DNA from: Folioceros fuciformis
Taxonomy: Eukaryota > Anthocerotophyta > Anthocerotopsida > Anthocerotales
NCBI GenBank assembly: GCA_049999805.1
Contig: JBNGIO010006165.1
Location: 1 to 31,198 of the forward strand
Reading direction: 5' to 3'
DNA length: 31,198 bases
Below are positions 1 through 11,072 of the stretch, in pieces (position 1 is the stretch's first letter; each line of letters begins with the position of its first letter). Both the position numbers and the translations under genes were made by a program. The notes under the pieces were generated by a model. It saw only the letters and a list, made by a program, of their open reading frames with translations, was not told where the DNA came from and ran no database searches.

Positions 1-44
1 AGATTGCTCTGCTCAAGGATTTTCTTGCTTGCATGCTCTCAGAG

Positions 45-3000
45 ATGGTCAAGTTTGCCAAGCAGCTGGAACTGGAAGCTGTCCCCGAGTGGAGGGGCGC
101 TTACTGCAACTACAAGCAGCTCAAGAAGGCGGCCAACCAGATCAAGCAGCAGTTGCTGCTCGTGAGAAGCAAGTCCAGCCGGGAGTCCACGGGATTGGTC
201 AGGCGCATCAGCTTCGAGTCTCCTATTCCGCGCTTGACGTTGAGCCTCACGCGCAGGAGGAGCTATCAGTTGCAGCACGGGGATTTCATTCGGGTAAAAG
301 CGATACTTCGACTTTTGCTCCTCTTTACCTGCCGACAGCTTTCCTTCTTGGACGCTCCCAGTTTCTTGAATTGGAGCAATGCGCTCGATGTTGGAATCAT
401 TCCCGCATTGCTCACACAGGTGAATCACCACAAGCTTCTCGACGGCAGCGAAATGTTCGAGACGCAGTTGCAGGACTCCGCTTCGCCGACCGAGGAAGAG
501 AGAATTTTCTTCGCCAAGCTTGATGAGCAGCTCAACAAGGTCAATGACTTCTATCGTGTCAAGGAGGCGGAATACGTCAACCGTGCGCAGGTGCTGGACA
601 GGCAGATGCAAGCTCTGGTTGAGATGCAGGCCGTTCTTGAACAGAATCGCTCTCGGGGGCCAGCCAGTCCCTCCAAGAGAGATTCCAGGGAGTCCAACTC
701 TGGTGAGCGGATTCATGGCTCAAAAATCTGGAGCAATTAAATCCTTTTGTTTTACTGGTATCTCATCCTTCTGCCTGCTCCACTGTTTGCCTCAGACTCA
801 GCAGAGGAAGAAAGCAGCCTTCAAGAAATGAGTGCAGGAAAAGTTGCTTATATTCCCCCAGCCGTAACCTCCATTGAGGAGTCCGAGAGACTTCCGCTGT
901 CCGAGTCGGATACGTCCAAGCCATCTGAGGGCGCGCAGGAAAGCGCGAGTATGAATGGCAAACAATCTTCCAGTTTCAACGACTTCTTGCAGAAGCCGTC
1001 TTCGCCTCCCAGTCAAATGAAAATGTCCATTCCTCGCACCACACCCAGGGCCACCATTTCTGCCCTCTCTCAAATATTTTGGGAGGATTTTCGGCAGCGA
1101 GGATCCGAAAATAGAGGATCTGACAGCAAAAGCAAGGATGACATGACAGTGAGCAGGAAGAAGGTGCAATACGCAGAGAAGATGCTTCGCACAGCTTTCA
1201 TTGAGTTCTACCGGGGGCTCACCTTGCTTAAGAGCTTCAGGTTCATCTATCCTCCCACTCTCTAGTTTCTCCAAGTGCTACGCGTTTCATAGATCTCATG
1301 TTGTTTCATTTTGACCATCTTGCTCCCTTGTTCCAGCTCTCTCAACATTGTAGCCTTCGGCAAAATTCTGAAGAAGTTTGATAAGGTGTACAGTCATATG
1401 GCCCTCAACCACGCGCAGTGAGATAACTTGTGTGCAGCTTGACGTAGAGAAACATGACGCTTATCTGTTTTCCCTTCCGTAACAGATCACTGGGAGGCGC
1501 TCATCGGCAAAATATCTGAAGGCTGTCGAAGGCTCATATGTTCAAAGCTCTGATGAAGTACGGTCCTCCCCATGGAAACCCAGTTTCACGTCTCCAGCTG
1601 TCCAGTCCTGATCAGTTAACGGTCTTTTGTTGTACAGGTTGTAAAGTTAATGGAGAAGGTTGAGTTGATTTTCACTGCACATTTTGCAAAGGATGATCGC
1701 AGGCATGCCATGCGTAGTTTAAGGCCATTTCCGCAAAAGTCTTCCCACACTGTTTCATTCTTCCTCGGTAATGAGCCACCAATTCACTCGCCTGATGTGC
1801 AAACAAGGCCTAATGTTTGGACCTGAGTTAATTTCTGATGCACGTAACTATTTCTCACCGGACACTGATCTACATTGCTGGTTTCCACATGACTCAGGTC
1901 TTTTCTCAGGGTGCTCAATAGCCCTCTTTGCTGCATTAGGAATAGTTGTTCACATAGGTGGCAACTATGTGGACGCGGAGAAAACTCCGCTTCGGCCGTC
2001 GTACATGGAGTCCATCTTTGAGGTTTTTAGGTACGTGGTTTGGGTGTTGTGGTTTTAGGTACCATGTTGTGGTGTCGGGGCTTCAAGACATCTTTGGACC
2101 ATCGTGTGCAGTATGCTGGCGTTGATCAACCTGCACTTGTACATGTACGGTTGCAATGTATACATGTGGAGACGAGCTCGGATCAATTACGCTTTCATAT
2201 TTGAGTTTTCACCTGGAAAGGAACTCCGGTATCGTGAGGTTTTACTTGTTGCGTCTGGTCTCACGGCACTGGTTGTGGGCGGCATGTTGGCACACCTGGC
2301 TGCACATTTTGCTGTCAAAGACAACCCAGATCCTCGTTCAGTCTACGTAGACGTAATCCCACTGGGGGTCGTGGCGGTGAGCATTTCCTTCCGAGTCCTC
2401 ATGTTTCCTTTTAACCGAATGCCTGACTGCAGAACAAAGTCTGTGCAGCTTTGGGGATATTGTGACATGATGTGTTCATTGGCATCCTGATTTGCATGTG
2501 AATTCATGGCAGGCCGGTAGGATTCCACAGGAAAAAAAGGGATGCCCAATGGTGATCTGAATGAGTTACACTGTGGTAAATGGAGCAGGTTGCTGTGATG
2601 CTGCTTCTCCTTCCGTTTAACCTGTTCTACTACTCGAGCCGAGTGTTCTTTCTACGTTCTGTGGTCCATCTTATCATGGCTCCGTTGTACAAGGTGCGGA
2701 AGAATTCAGGCAACAAGAAATCACATCCCCATCTTTAACGCCAACAGAAAACCTGCCAACCGTACATGAAGTTGCTCTAATGAAGACCGCAATCGCATGC
2801 AGGTCGTCTTTGCAGATTTTTTCCTCGGAGACCAACTTACAAGCCAGGTGAGTAGCTACACGTCGTCAGATCCAGAAGTACGTGGATTCTATTGCTCATA
2901 CAACTAGCACCTCTCGATGCAGGTGCAAATGTTGCGGAATATGGAGTATTTCAGCTGCTACTACATGGGGGGATTTTTCGTGCGCAGCGACTCAAATTCT

Positions 3001-3854
3001 TGCCTGCAAAACAAACGATTCAAGGACCTGGCATATGTGGTGTCTTTGTTGCCTTACTTCCTACGTCTAATGCAGGTTCGTCATAGTACCAAGGATCTGG
3101 GCTAAATTTCACTGACATTGCCACGAGTGCCTGACATGCCATACCTCCAGTGTTTTCGAAGATGGGTAGATGAGGGTGACCGAGCACACATTGCCAACGG
3201 AGGAAAATATCTGTCAGCTATGGTTGCAGTCGCGATGAGATTAACATACACCAAGGACAACGCTCCGGGCTGGTTAGCGATGTTCATCTTGTCATCAACC
3301 ATAGCCACGTTCTACCAACTGTATTGGGATCTTGTAGTGGACTGGGGGCTTCTTCAGCCGTCTTCCAAGAATCCATGGCTACGAGATGAGCTCATGCTTC
3401 GGACAAAAGCTATCTACTTCTGTTGTATGGTAAGCGACCAACGCTCCCTCGTTCTTTACGACACTACAGGAGGCCGTGTATTTCATGCCTCTCCGTGGGA
3501 CAGGTCGTGAACACACTGTTGAGGCTTGCGTGGGTGTTATCGCTGACTCACGTGCAATTCGGCAACTTGAACCGGCGCGTAGTGGACCTCGTCGTTGCTT
3601 CGCTTGAAGTTATAAGGCGAGGGCAGTGGAACTTTTTCCGGTACGGGGTGCTTGCTTCGTCGAATCTTTGAAGAGCTGGAACTCGAAGGTCTACTTCAAA
3701 TGTTAGTCCCGGATAAGATACCAGTTACTAACTATGGTCTACTGGATGCAGGCTAGAAAATGAGCATCTCAACAATGTTGGTAAATACAGAGCTGTGAAA
3801 ACAGTTCCCCTGCCCTTTCGGGAAGTGGTGGGCTCCGAAGGAGCTGAAGTGTAG
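45..3854 (+). CDS. PHO1: PHO1-type phosphate exporter (SPX-EXS protein)
   Basis: Membrane protein of the plant PHO1 family, which exports inorganic phosphate (xylem loading); the SPX domain senses inositol pyrophosphates. Exons: 45-293, 420-702, 796-1240, 1337-1385, 1486-1557, 1638-1767, 1898-2030, 2112-2376, 2589-2693, 2803-2847, 2923-3075, 3151-3429, 3504-3640, 3752-3854. All introns are GT-AG and the exons total 2448 nt (815 aa), typical for the family. The SPX domain fills about residues 1-325: it opens MVKFAKQLE, has the basic YKQLKK helix, and closes with a [16 protein letters not shown] helix. Hydrophobic segments follow in exons 7-9. The EXS domain lies in the C-terminal third, from about residue 590 ([45 protein letters not shown]). 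The MVKF start fits the family; an in-frame ATG at 33 would add four residues. Family assignment is very secure; the exact paralogue is not determined. Confidence 0.95.
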
Positions 3855-3969
3855 CAGCATCACGGCTTTGTCATACACACCGGCAGCCCCGCGTACTAAA
3901 ATGTACTTTTACTCCTGGACGGTAACAAATGTGAGATCGCGTCTAAGCATGGCCACAGAACTCTCCACA
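3855..3969. other. 115-bp convergent intergenic spacer PHO1/TOP6B
   Basis: Only 115 bp separate the PHO1 stop codon on the plus strand from the TOP6B stop codon on the minus strand. Both 3' untranslated regions and polyadenylation regions must fit here or run into the opposing gene, so overlapping antisense 3' ends are likely (inference). Confidence 0.85.
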
Positions 3970-6900
3970 TCACCTATCGCTAAAAAGTTTGACAACGCAA
4001 ACAGAGCCGTGAAGCTCCGCAGCGACTGGCTGGTGTTTGTCGAGCTCTCGGAGGTAGAGCTCTTCCCGTACAGCACCTACCATCCCACTTTGTACAGCAT
4101 ATTCAAGTGCCATTTCCGAATCAACCTGCAGGTTGCGCATGTGTTATCCACGGTACTCTTGAGCAGCAAAGTATAGGACATCTGGAAACCATGGCCATGG
4201 CACCTTACCTTGTTGACATACTCTGCAAGTTTTTCGTGCAGCATTTCCTCCGTCAGCCTTTGGTGCACCACGTCCTTGAGCAATTCTTCGGATTCATCAT
4301 CAAATCGAGGTCTTTTAGGCTTCTGGTGCTCAGCCATTATCTCCAGAATGTTGAAGATGGCTCGTGACACGTCAGGGATGTACCTGAAATAGGTGAGCAA
4401 GTCAAGCGAGGAGCACCCTTTCTCAAAACACGACAGAGGGCGCACGACAGAAACATACCTGGCCAGATTCCGCTTTCGTTGTTGCCTGTCACGAGCTGCT
4501 TGTTGCCGAACAATCTTCGATTTCAGTTGGATGCAACATTGTTGTATCGCTGACTGGTAGTAGCAAGATGTTAGAAGTGGAACAAGCTGAGTTCCTCATG
4601 CACCCACCATGACTGTCTTACACCAGATTTGAGTACCTTCACCGCGGCAGATATTTCCTGTATATCGTCTCCAATGTATTCTTTCCCAGTCCCTTTGAAA
4701 GGAATCTTTGTACTGACAATGCTCACAAAAACACCAATCTTGTCCTGCATTTGGTTCATTTTGTAGCTGCTCCAGCTAAAGAGCAAACCAGAAGAAAAGC
4801 CCCTCAGGGTAAGCGAACCTTGCCCATGACCAAGAGAAACTGCAGCAGATCATTCAGATGGCTGAACCACTAACTTGATGCGTTTCGTTGCCGTTCGGGT
4901 AACAACGTCTCCTCCCTGTTCGAACAGAAGTGGTATCCTATTGGCAAAACGGAAGATGTTGATCCCCTGTCGTACCAGCACTCTGGTCAATTGACTGGTA
5001 GGACACAAATGGCAGGCATTCTATGCAACAAGCTGAGGAGATCGCGCTAACCTGCTTCACATCTTTGCCTCCTAGGCTCACTGCAGCCTCCACAAGAAAA
5101 GGATGGCCCTCAAACACCTGTGTACTACACATATTTTGCAACAAGTTGGAATTTAGTTCAGCTTGTCCACGTTCTGAGACACCTTGCACTCCGACAAGAA
5201 CAAGGACGCCGTGCACTACTCTTTCAAAGATACCTCTGCAGATAATTCCAGCCCTTACTTGCTCTGGAACGTTGCAACCATGTCTGGATGCAACTCTTTC
5301 ATGATGCCCAGGTGCAAATTGTACTCTCCAGCTGGACTGAGGCACTGCTCACGAAGTTGCAGCCATCAAGCACTGGCACAAGTACTTTGAAGTGAAGTCA
5401 AAGAGACCAGCCCTGACCTACCTCTCCACTTGGGTCATCAAATTTCGCCTGTCTAAACAGCTGATGGATCCGAACAATGTGCTGGGAGGTAAGCGTTTTC
5501 ACGTTTGTCTTTGCAGTGAATTCCTCTCCCATTTCACCTGGTGTAGACCATGAAGTGATTGATCGAAGGCACAACCATACCGCATGAGTTCTGCATTCAC
5601 TGCTTAAAGTGAAGCACTAACCAATAAGACGCTCAGCATAGGACTTGCTTATGTTTGTGAACTCGTGCTGAAGGAACTGAGCAAGGGTCGGCTTCAATGT
5701 ATCTGCTATCAAGCGCTTTATAAGCAACAAGTCCACTGCAGATGGATGATACTTGGTCTCCACTGGGGCTGGTGGCATGGTGTTCGTTCGACGTGCAAAC
5801 CTAACTGTGACGTTTTTGCTTCACCAAAGTAGCAACCCAATTTGCGAGTCAAGACAAAATTAAATAAATTTGCGGGCACTTTCAGCCGAGTTTCTCTGGA
5901 ACAGGAGACTTACTCCGGAGTCGAGCCGATGTAGGTGAAGAGAAACTGAGCGTAGGGTGTGATTACTGCCATTTGTCTCATGTAGTTGATGATCTTGGAC
6001 TGCAGATGTAACACGGTTACCTCCACTGAACATCTAAATATAATCACGGCACAGTGCAGGGGCAGCAACGGCCTCCAGAGACAAGTGATTCACAACTCTT
6101 GGCACGTGATAACTCACACGATATGTTGTCCAGTTTCCCTCAATTGTGACTTGAATTTCAGCTCCGTGCCATCCATCACTGTTGGTGCGTTTCTCATGAA
6201 CATGGATATTGGGTACATTCCTGTGATATGCACCAGCCGTCAGGGTTCCTTCACTAACCGGTTATCTGCTGCAAACAAAGAGAAAGCAGAAGTTGATGAC
6301 TGATGGCTGAAATCTAAAACATGTGGGGAGCCAGAGAGGTGAAAGGTGACTCACAACAACCTACTTGTGAATATCTATGTCCAACTTGCAGAAAGATATG
6401 AAGCTCTGATTCTTGGTTGCACTCAGGATGTCAATGGGCAATCCTGTGCTCATCTTCGACCATATTAGTGCCTGAATGAAATTGAGCCAAGACACGTGAC
6501 TTACTGCTGATGGGTGAGTTTTGCATGTGATATCACATCATGCGGCGTTGGCTGATACCCCATCTTGAAATCATTACTTCAAATGGCGATGGTCAAAAAG
6601 GGAAGCATCCTGCCTACCATTTTAGCACCCAGTCCGAACTTTCCACGAGTCTGCTTCAGGCCATACTTGGTCCCGGACAGCACTTCATCACAGAAAATAT
6701 TGCCCCATGAATGACCAGAAAGCTAAATTTCACGGAACACACGTCTCCAATTAATGAAAAGATACTTGTGAGACAAAGGTGCACCTCGTCCAAACATGTT
6801 AGGGATGTCATCATGTGCCATCCCTCGCCCATTATCCTGCGAACGTGGAATCACGGAGATGACAATCCAGAATCCAGCCCCAATCGAAGCTCCAGGAGAA

Positions 6901-7815
6901 AATGTAGTCTGTGTGGAAGAGCGGGTTCATCGTACCTTGACTGTCACTTTGAAGAACATTGCTTCTCCACGACCTTTGCTGGTTTTCAGCTGGCCAGCAT
7001 CCTTGATCTTCTTGCCTGCTGCCACAGCCTTAATTTGCTTCTCTTGCTCGCGAGCTTCTCGAGCCAGTCGTTTCTATGGTAATTATCACAATACTTAGGG
7101 AGCCTTGTCGCATGGAACAAAACCCTTCAAAGAAGCAGAAAAAGTAACCCAGTTCTTACGAACCTCTTTCGCTTTCTCTGTCTCAAAATCATCATACAAT
7201 TCAGCATCCACACGCTCCCTGTCTGTCAGGCCTATCAATGTGTTGAACTGGGACCTGCTGAGCTCCTCGCTGACCACATAGAATCAACGGTTTTAAGGAG
7301 GGGTATCATCGTGCTACGCAAACAGGACTTCCACAAGGACCGTGGTCTCACATTGTTAGCTCAATCTCTGGGAGAACTGCGATAGCCTCAGCTGAGTCCA
7401 GGGCATTCTCAACGAGCTCGCGGACAGTGGTGTACAAACTTTTCCCCGGCTGAAGGAATTTGCAAGCAGCGTTAGCATGAGTCCAGTGACCACTGTGGAG
7501 GTCCTTGTGAAATCCAGAAATTGATCAAGCACAAATGGACTGAGCTCAGAATTACATTGTCGAAACCAGCAATATTCTTGTTCTCCGCGAAGAATTCTGC
7601 AGGGGATTCTGCACAGCAAGACAACCATGTTAGGTTGGAGTTGGGCAAGCAAGATGCGCAGAGGGGGCGTCAAAAACAGCAGGATTGGCATTACTTTGCT
7701 TCAACGTGCCATCGCCATCCCCGTCGCTTTTCCCTTTGCCTTTGCCCTTGCTAGATTTGGGCTTGGGCTTGGGGGCATCGTCCGCATTCTCCTCTCCGTC
7801 CGACTGGACAGCCAT
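3970..7815 (-). CDS. TOP6B: DNA topoisomerase VI subunit B
   Basis: GHKL-type ATPase subunit of the nuclear type IIB topoisomerase, which pairs with the Spo11-like A subunit and is needed for endoreduplication in plants. Exons (descending): 7815-7695, 7608-7556, 7449-7352, 7269-7164, 7073-6936, 6836-6785, 6682-6618, 6471-6365, 6220-6118, 5999-5914, 5818-5622, 5537-5422, 5344-5259, 5124-5052, 4966-4875, 4775-4637, 4553-4459, 4383-4209, 4125-3970. They total 2058 nt, 685 aa, close to the usual size of about 670. The N-terminus is a Lys/Gly/Asp-rich tail, then SPAEFFAENKNIAGFDN. ATP-site motifs are all present: ELVENALDSAE (about 69-79), DNGRGM (173-178) and GKFGLGAKM (203-211). The transducer domain carries STKIPFKGTGKEYIGDD. 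The exon 4 donor (GTTCGT) is weak but frame-required. An upstream in-frame ATG exists at 7833. No broken motif is seen. Confidence 0.96.
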
Positions 7816-8411
7816 GTATGCTCCGTGCTTCACTTCAAATTCAGACCGCCACGTACATCGTAAAAAACCCTCAGCAAAGTTAAACTGTGTTTCAGTCTAA
7901 GATTCCAAACCCACCACAATTCGAAGTTCAAGAGGCGCTCAAGATATTTCTGCTAGATGTCCACAGTGGAGACCGAAAAATCTTGGCGTTAGCGATATGT
8001 ACATGCGCACAGGGTATCCAGACCTGCGGCCAGAGGCGCGGTCCGCGTCCAATGACAAAGCGCCGGTGTGGACAGGACCGGCCAAGACTGCACTTCACAC
8101 GTGGACTTGCGAAGATATGCTGTAGTCTAGATGGGAACACTATCAGACATGTGACGGAGCTCTCGAGACTGTTGCACTTGCGCGTGTAAGACACAACAAG
8201 CGCGGGGAGCGTGATTCTATCACAGACGGAAGCAAGATGCTATAACTGTGTCCAGTCATCGCCGGGTGTGGTTTTCCTCACTGTTCAGTCACCCACCTGT
8301 GACTACGGGACTCGACAATCACGCGTGAGTGGAGGTTGGTGGTTCATGACTTTTATGTACAAAGTGACGGGACTGGTGTGGAACAGCCTGTGGCAATTGA
8401 GAACCGGCAGT
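7816..8411. other. Spacer between CBSX3 and TOP6B
   Basis: Tandem (same-strand) spacer of about 600 bp. It should hold the CBSX3 3' UTR and the TOP6B promoter and 5' leader. I see no gene or repeat in it; the short ORFs on both strands show no family resemblance. Confidence 0.6.
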
Positions 8412-9497
8412 TCAGTAGCCACCTTGAATGTAGTCGCTCATCCTGGAAAGCTCCTCCCGGTGTTCCTTCACTATGGCTCGAATGACATCCCCAATGGACA
8501 CCATCCCCTTCATCTGCTTGTTCTCAACCACAGGGATGTGCCTGATTCGCTTATCTGTAGTCGAGAAAGAGCACAATGTGAGGAGGACCAGGATGGCACA
8601 CAAGAGAAGGAAGCTTGCTCAGTCAGCAGGGAGGAGCATTACTCACCCGTCATTAGCTCCATTGCCTGCAAAAGCTTCATGCTCGGGCTGACCGTTACCA
8701 GCTTGTTCTGCGACAACAGACACGATGCGAGTGTCATACCATGTGAGCAAGTGCACAGTCAGCTCCTACTTTGCGGCCAGGTTCAGCGTTATCGCATCCC
8801 ACAGGGAAAAATAGGTGTGTAACTAACCTCCTCTGTCATAATATCACCGACTTTGGTGGACTTGGACGATCTTCCCTGTACAATGATCTTTCTCAGGTAG
8901 TCTGGGAGTTCCAATCCAATCCAGGTCGGGGTCAGCGGGGCTCAGCAGTCTGGGATAGAAATTACTGCACCCCTGCCTGCAGGAACCAAGCAACTGGACA
9001 CCACTTCCTTGACAGGTTTGACTCCACCCACGCACACGACACAAGCAACTGCGGCTGCCATCCTACCTCTCTCCGTGATGATGCCGGCGATGGAAGAAGA
9101 CTCCCCTGGGCGCACCACGAGAAGCGCTCCCACATTGTTGGAGGTCATCTGGCCACGAGAAAAGCACAGTTTTCAACATCGCCGAACAAGTCGGTTACCA
9201 AGAACGAAGCAAACACCAGCCGGTGCTTACAGATTTCACGGCGTCATACACAGTGTCATCCGTGGTGCAGAAAAGCCAAGATCCGTCAGCCTTCCCCTTG
9301 CTTTTCAACAGATCGGCTATAGTAGTAGACTCAAAACCATGCTCCTCGAGGGGAGCGGAAGCAGTCTCGGAAGACCCGACCTCGAAAGGCTCGTTCAAGA
9401 AAGACGCTGCTCTGGCTCCTCCGACACGAACATGCTGAAGAAGGCGTCCGCTAACGGCCGAACCACTCGAGCTGATCAATTTCAAAATGTTCTGCAT
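8412..9497 (-). CDS. CBSX3: CBS-domain protein, CBSX3-like (mitochondrial)
   Basis: Small protein with a tandem CBS (Bateman) pair. In plants, CBSX3 is mitochondrial and modulates thioredoxin-o and respiratory redox state. Exons: 9497-9231, 9148-9067, 8901-8828, 8707-8647, 8554-8412; the sum is 627 nt, 208 aa, matching the family. The first 45 or so residues are Ser/Arg-rich with few acidic residues, as in a mitochondrial presequence. The diagnostic EEHGFESTTIADLLKSKG follows. CBS1 carries TTDDTVYDAVKS, NNVGALLVVRPGE and GIITERDYLRKII. CBS2 carries RIRHIPVVENKQMKGMVSIG. The C-terminus, HREELSRMSDYIQGGY, is the conserved family ending. The start was chosen because MQN begins the presequence; earlier in-frame codons (from 9593) look untranslated. 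Confidence 0.95.
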
Positions 9498-9773
9498 CTT
9501 GCACAGGCACCTGCCCCTGCCAGCGGCGTGACGTACAATAATCAGGCCATATCTCTTCCCAACCACTGCACAGTCTGTCAAGCCCGGTCGCAAGCAAGGT
9601 GATAGCCGCAGGCGGAAGATGGAGCGGCATCAAAAGCCACTTCACTCCCACACTGCCTTGACGGACGGAACCGCGGCGCATTCCCGCATCCATGCAGAGC
9701 CAGCAGACAAAGCCGTGCAGCTTTCTTGACACCGCCAGACGCGCAGTCCGTAAAAGAAGAAAAACGGGGGAGA

Positions 9774-9811
9774 CGAAGCACGGCACGGCAGGGCACGGCA
9801 CAGCACACGCA
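9774..9811. repeat. GC-rich 5-bp microsatellite (GCACG)n upstream of CBSX3
   Basis: Imperfect five-base periodicity of GCACG/GCAGG/GCACA units, roughly 280-310 bp upstream of the CBSX3 start codon. Probably in its promoter or leader. Confidence 0.6.
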
Positions 9812-10592
9812 CCCGCAGGCCGCCTACACTGAGCTCAGGAGAGAGCAGAAACGAAGCGAGAACCGCACCTGGATCCTGAAACCGCGCCTCACACGCCCCG
9901 CACACTCCAGGACTCAGCGATGGAGCCCAACGTGTCCCTTCCACAAGGCGCCAATTCCGCAGAGGCAGGCTGGCAAGAAGAAGCAGCGCAGGAGCGCGAC
10001 GAGGGTCGAGGCCAGGAGCCAGCGGCAGGGGACAGGTCGCGGGAGGCGACGGCGGGCTCTCCTCCTTTCTCCCTGCTCCCTCCAGCTGGCCGGGCCCGGA
10101 CCTTTGGAGCTGCAGGTGCGATGGCGCAGCCCGGTAACGGGAGCGCATTTTGTACATTGGTAGAGAGAGGGTAGACAAACCGGGACACACCGGGCCCAGG
10201 TAAGACGCCGGACTGTTGGCGGCGTGGCAGGGCCCGTGTGGGGGCCCCGCTCTGGACGTGCAGATAAGGATTGGCGTTTATCCAATTCGGTTCCAGCCCT
10301 GGACACCGGCTGTGGCCGGTCAGGCACTGCCGGTGTGAGCCAGTCCGGCGGCGGGAGGCCTGGCCAGGGCACGACCGAGACGAGCCCGCCTTCCCCCAGC
10401 TGGCCAGGCCAGTCGGAGCGGAGGCCATGACTGTACATTACTGCCCAAGAGGGGAGATGAGGAAGAAAAGATTTCTTTTATTTAAATTATTATTTATTTG
10501 ATATATAGATGTAGGCTGGCTGTACATATTCTTAGGATTTTGTTTTTCATATTCATAGTATTGTACTTTTCTCATACTGGCCCCTATATCTT

Positions 10593-10735
10593 TAGTACTA
10601 AACTTTCTTAATCTCCATGTACTTATAACAAATGTATTCTAGGTTTAATAGTACTAAACTTTTTGGATCTTCATGTATTGCAATTGACTGCACCTTAGGA
10701 TCAATAGCAAGAGCATTCTTATGTCCATGTATTGA
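10593..10735. repeat. Degenerate ~56-bp tandem repeat in AT-rich block
   Basis: The core TAGTACTAAACTTT followed by a TCCATGTA-like end occurs at 10593 and again at 10649 (56 bp apart). A third, more decayed copy ends in TCCATGTATTG from about 10704. The array sits in the AT-rich insert-like part of the CBSX3/SMC2 spacer. Confidence 0.5.
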
Positions 10736-10970
10736 CCCAAATGCATTTTAAATTGGGTAGCACAAATAAAAATTATTATTTTTTATTATTGAAATGCTAA
10801 TACTCTATGGATACGTGTTGTCGAAAAGGACCACCATTCCTATGACTTAATAAACCTTAGCGCAAATGAACCCTTAGCGCACTCGCGGAAATAAACAGAA
10901 GTTTGAAGTAAGGACAGTAAGGACTGAAGGAGGAGGAAGAAGAGAAACAAACGTTTGGTTTGGTTGCCGG

Positions 10971-10982
10971 TTCCCGCCAAAA
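10971..10982 (+). promoter_or_regulatory. Candidate E2F binding site upstream of SMC2
   Basis: TTCCCGCCAAAA matches the classical E2F/DP element core (TTSSCGCSAAA-like) and lies about 90 bp before the SMC2 start codon. E2F control of S/G2 chromosome genes is established in plants; use here is inferred from sequence only. Confidence 0.65.
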
Positions 10983-10988
10983 CTGGGA

Positions 10989-11010
10989 AGCCAGGCCAGG
11001 CCAGGCCAGG
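10989..11010 (+). repeat. (GCCAG)n pentanucleotide repeat in SMC2 leader
   Basis: About four units of GCCAG lie 60-85 bp upstream of the SMC2 start codon, followed by a related GC-rich tail. The repeat is probably in the 5' UTR. Confidence 0.75.
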
Positions 11011-11072
11011 CGAGTCGAGCAAGGCCGGGCACGGCGGATGGTTGGAGGAAGAAGCAGACGGGCATCGGCACA

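Larger units (their letters stand above)
9498..11072. other. Divergent intergenic region CBSX3/SMC2
   Basis: Shared upstream region of two divergent genes. About 9500-10440 is GC-rich with many incidental open frames on both strands and no recognisable protein. From about 10455 to 10870 composition switches sharply to AT-rich, then returns to GC-rich near the SMC2 start. The sharp boundary suggests the AT-rich block may be inserted DNA (inference). Promoters for both genes must lie here. Confidence 0.7.

Noticed and set aside
3868-4176. 102-codon plus-strand frame after PHO1
   Set aside because: It is antisense to the last TOP6B exon and intron, and the minus strand matches the TOP6B C-terminus.
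9642-10438. Several 145-182 codon frames on both strands
   Set aside because: GC-rich promoter DNA gives long chance frames; overlapping frames on both strands and Pro/Ala/Arg bias, no conserved motif.
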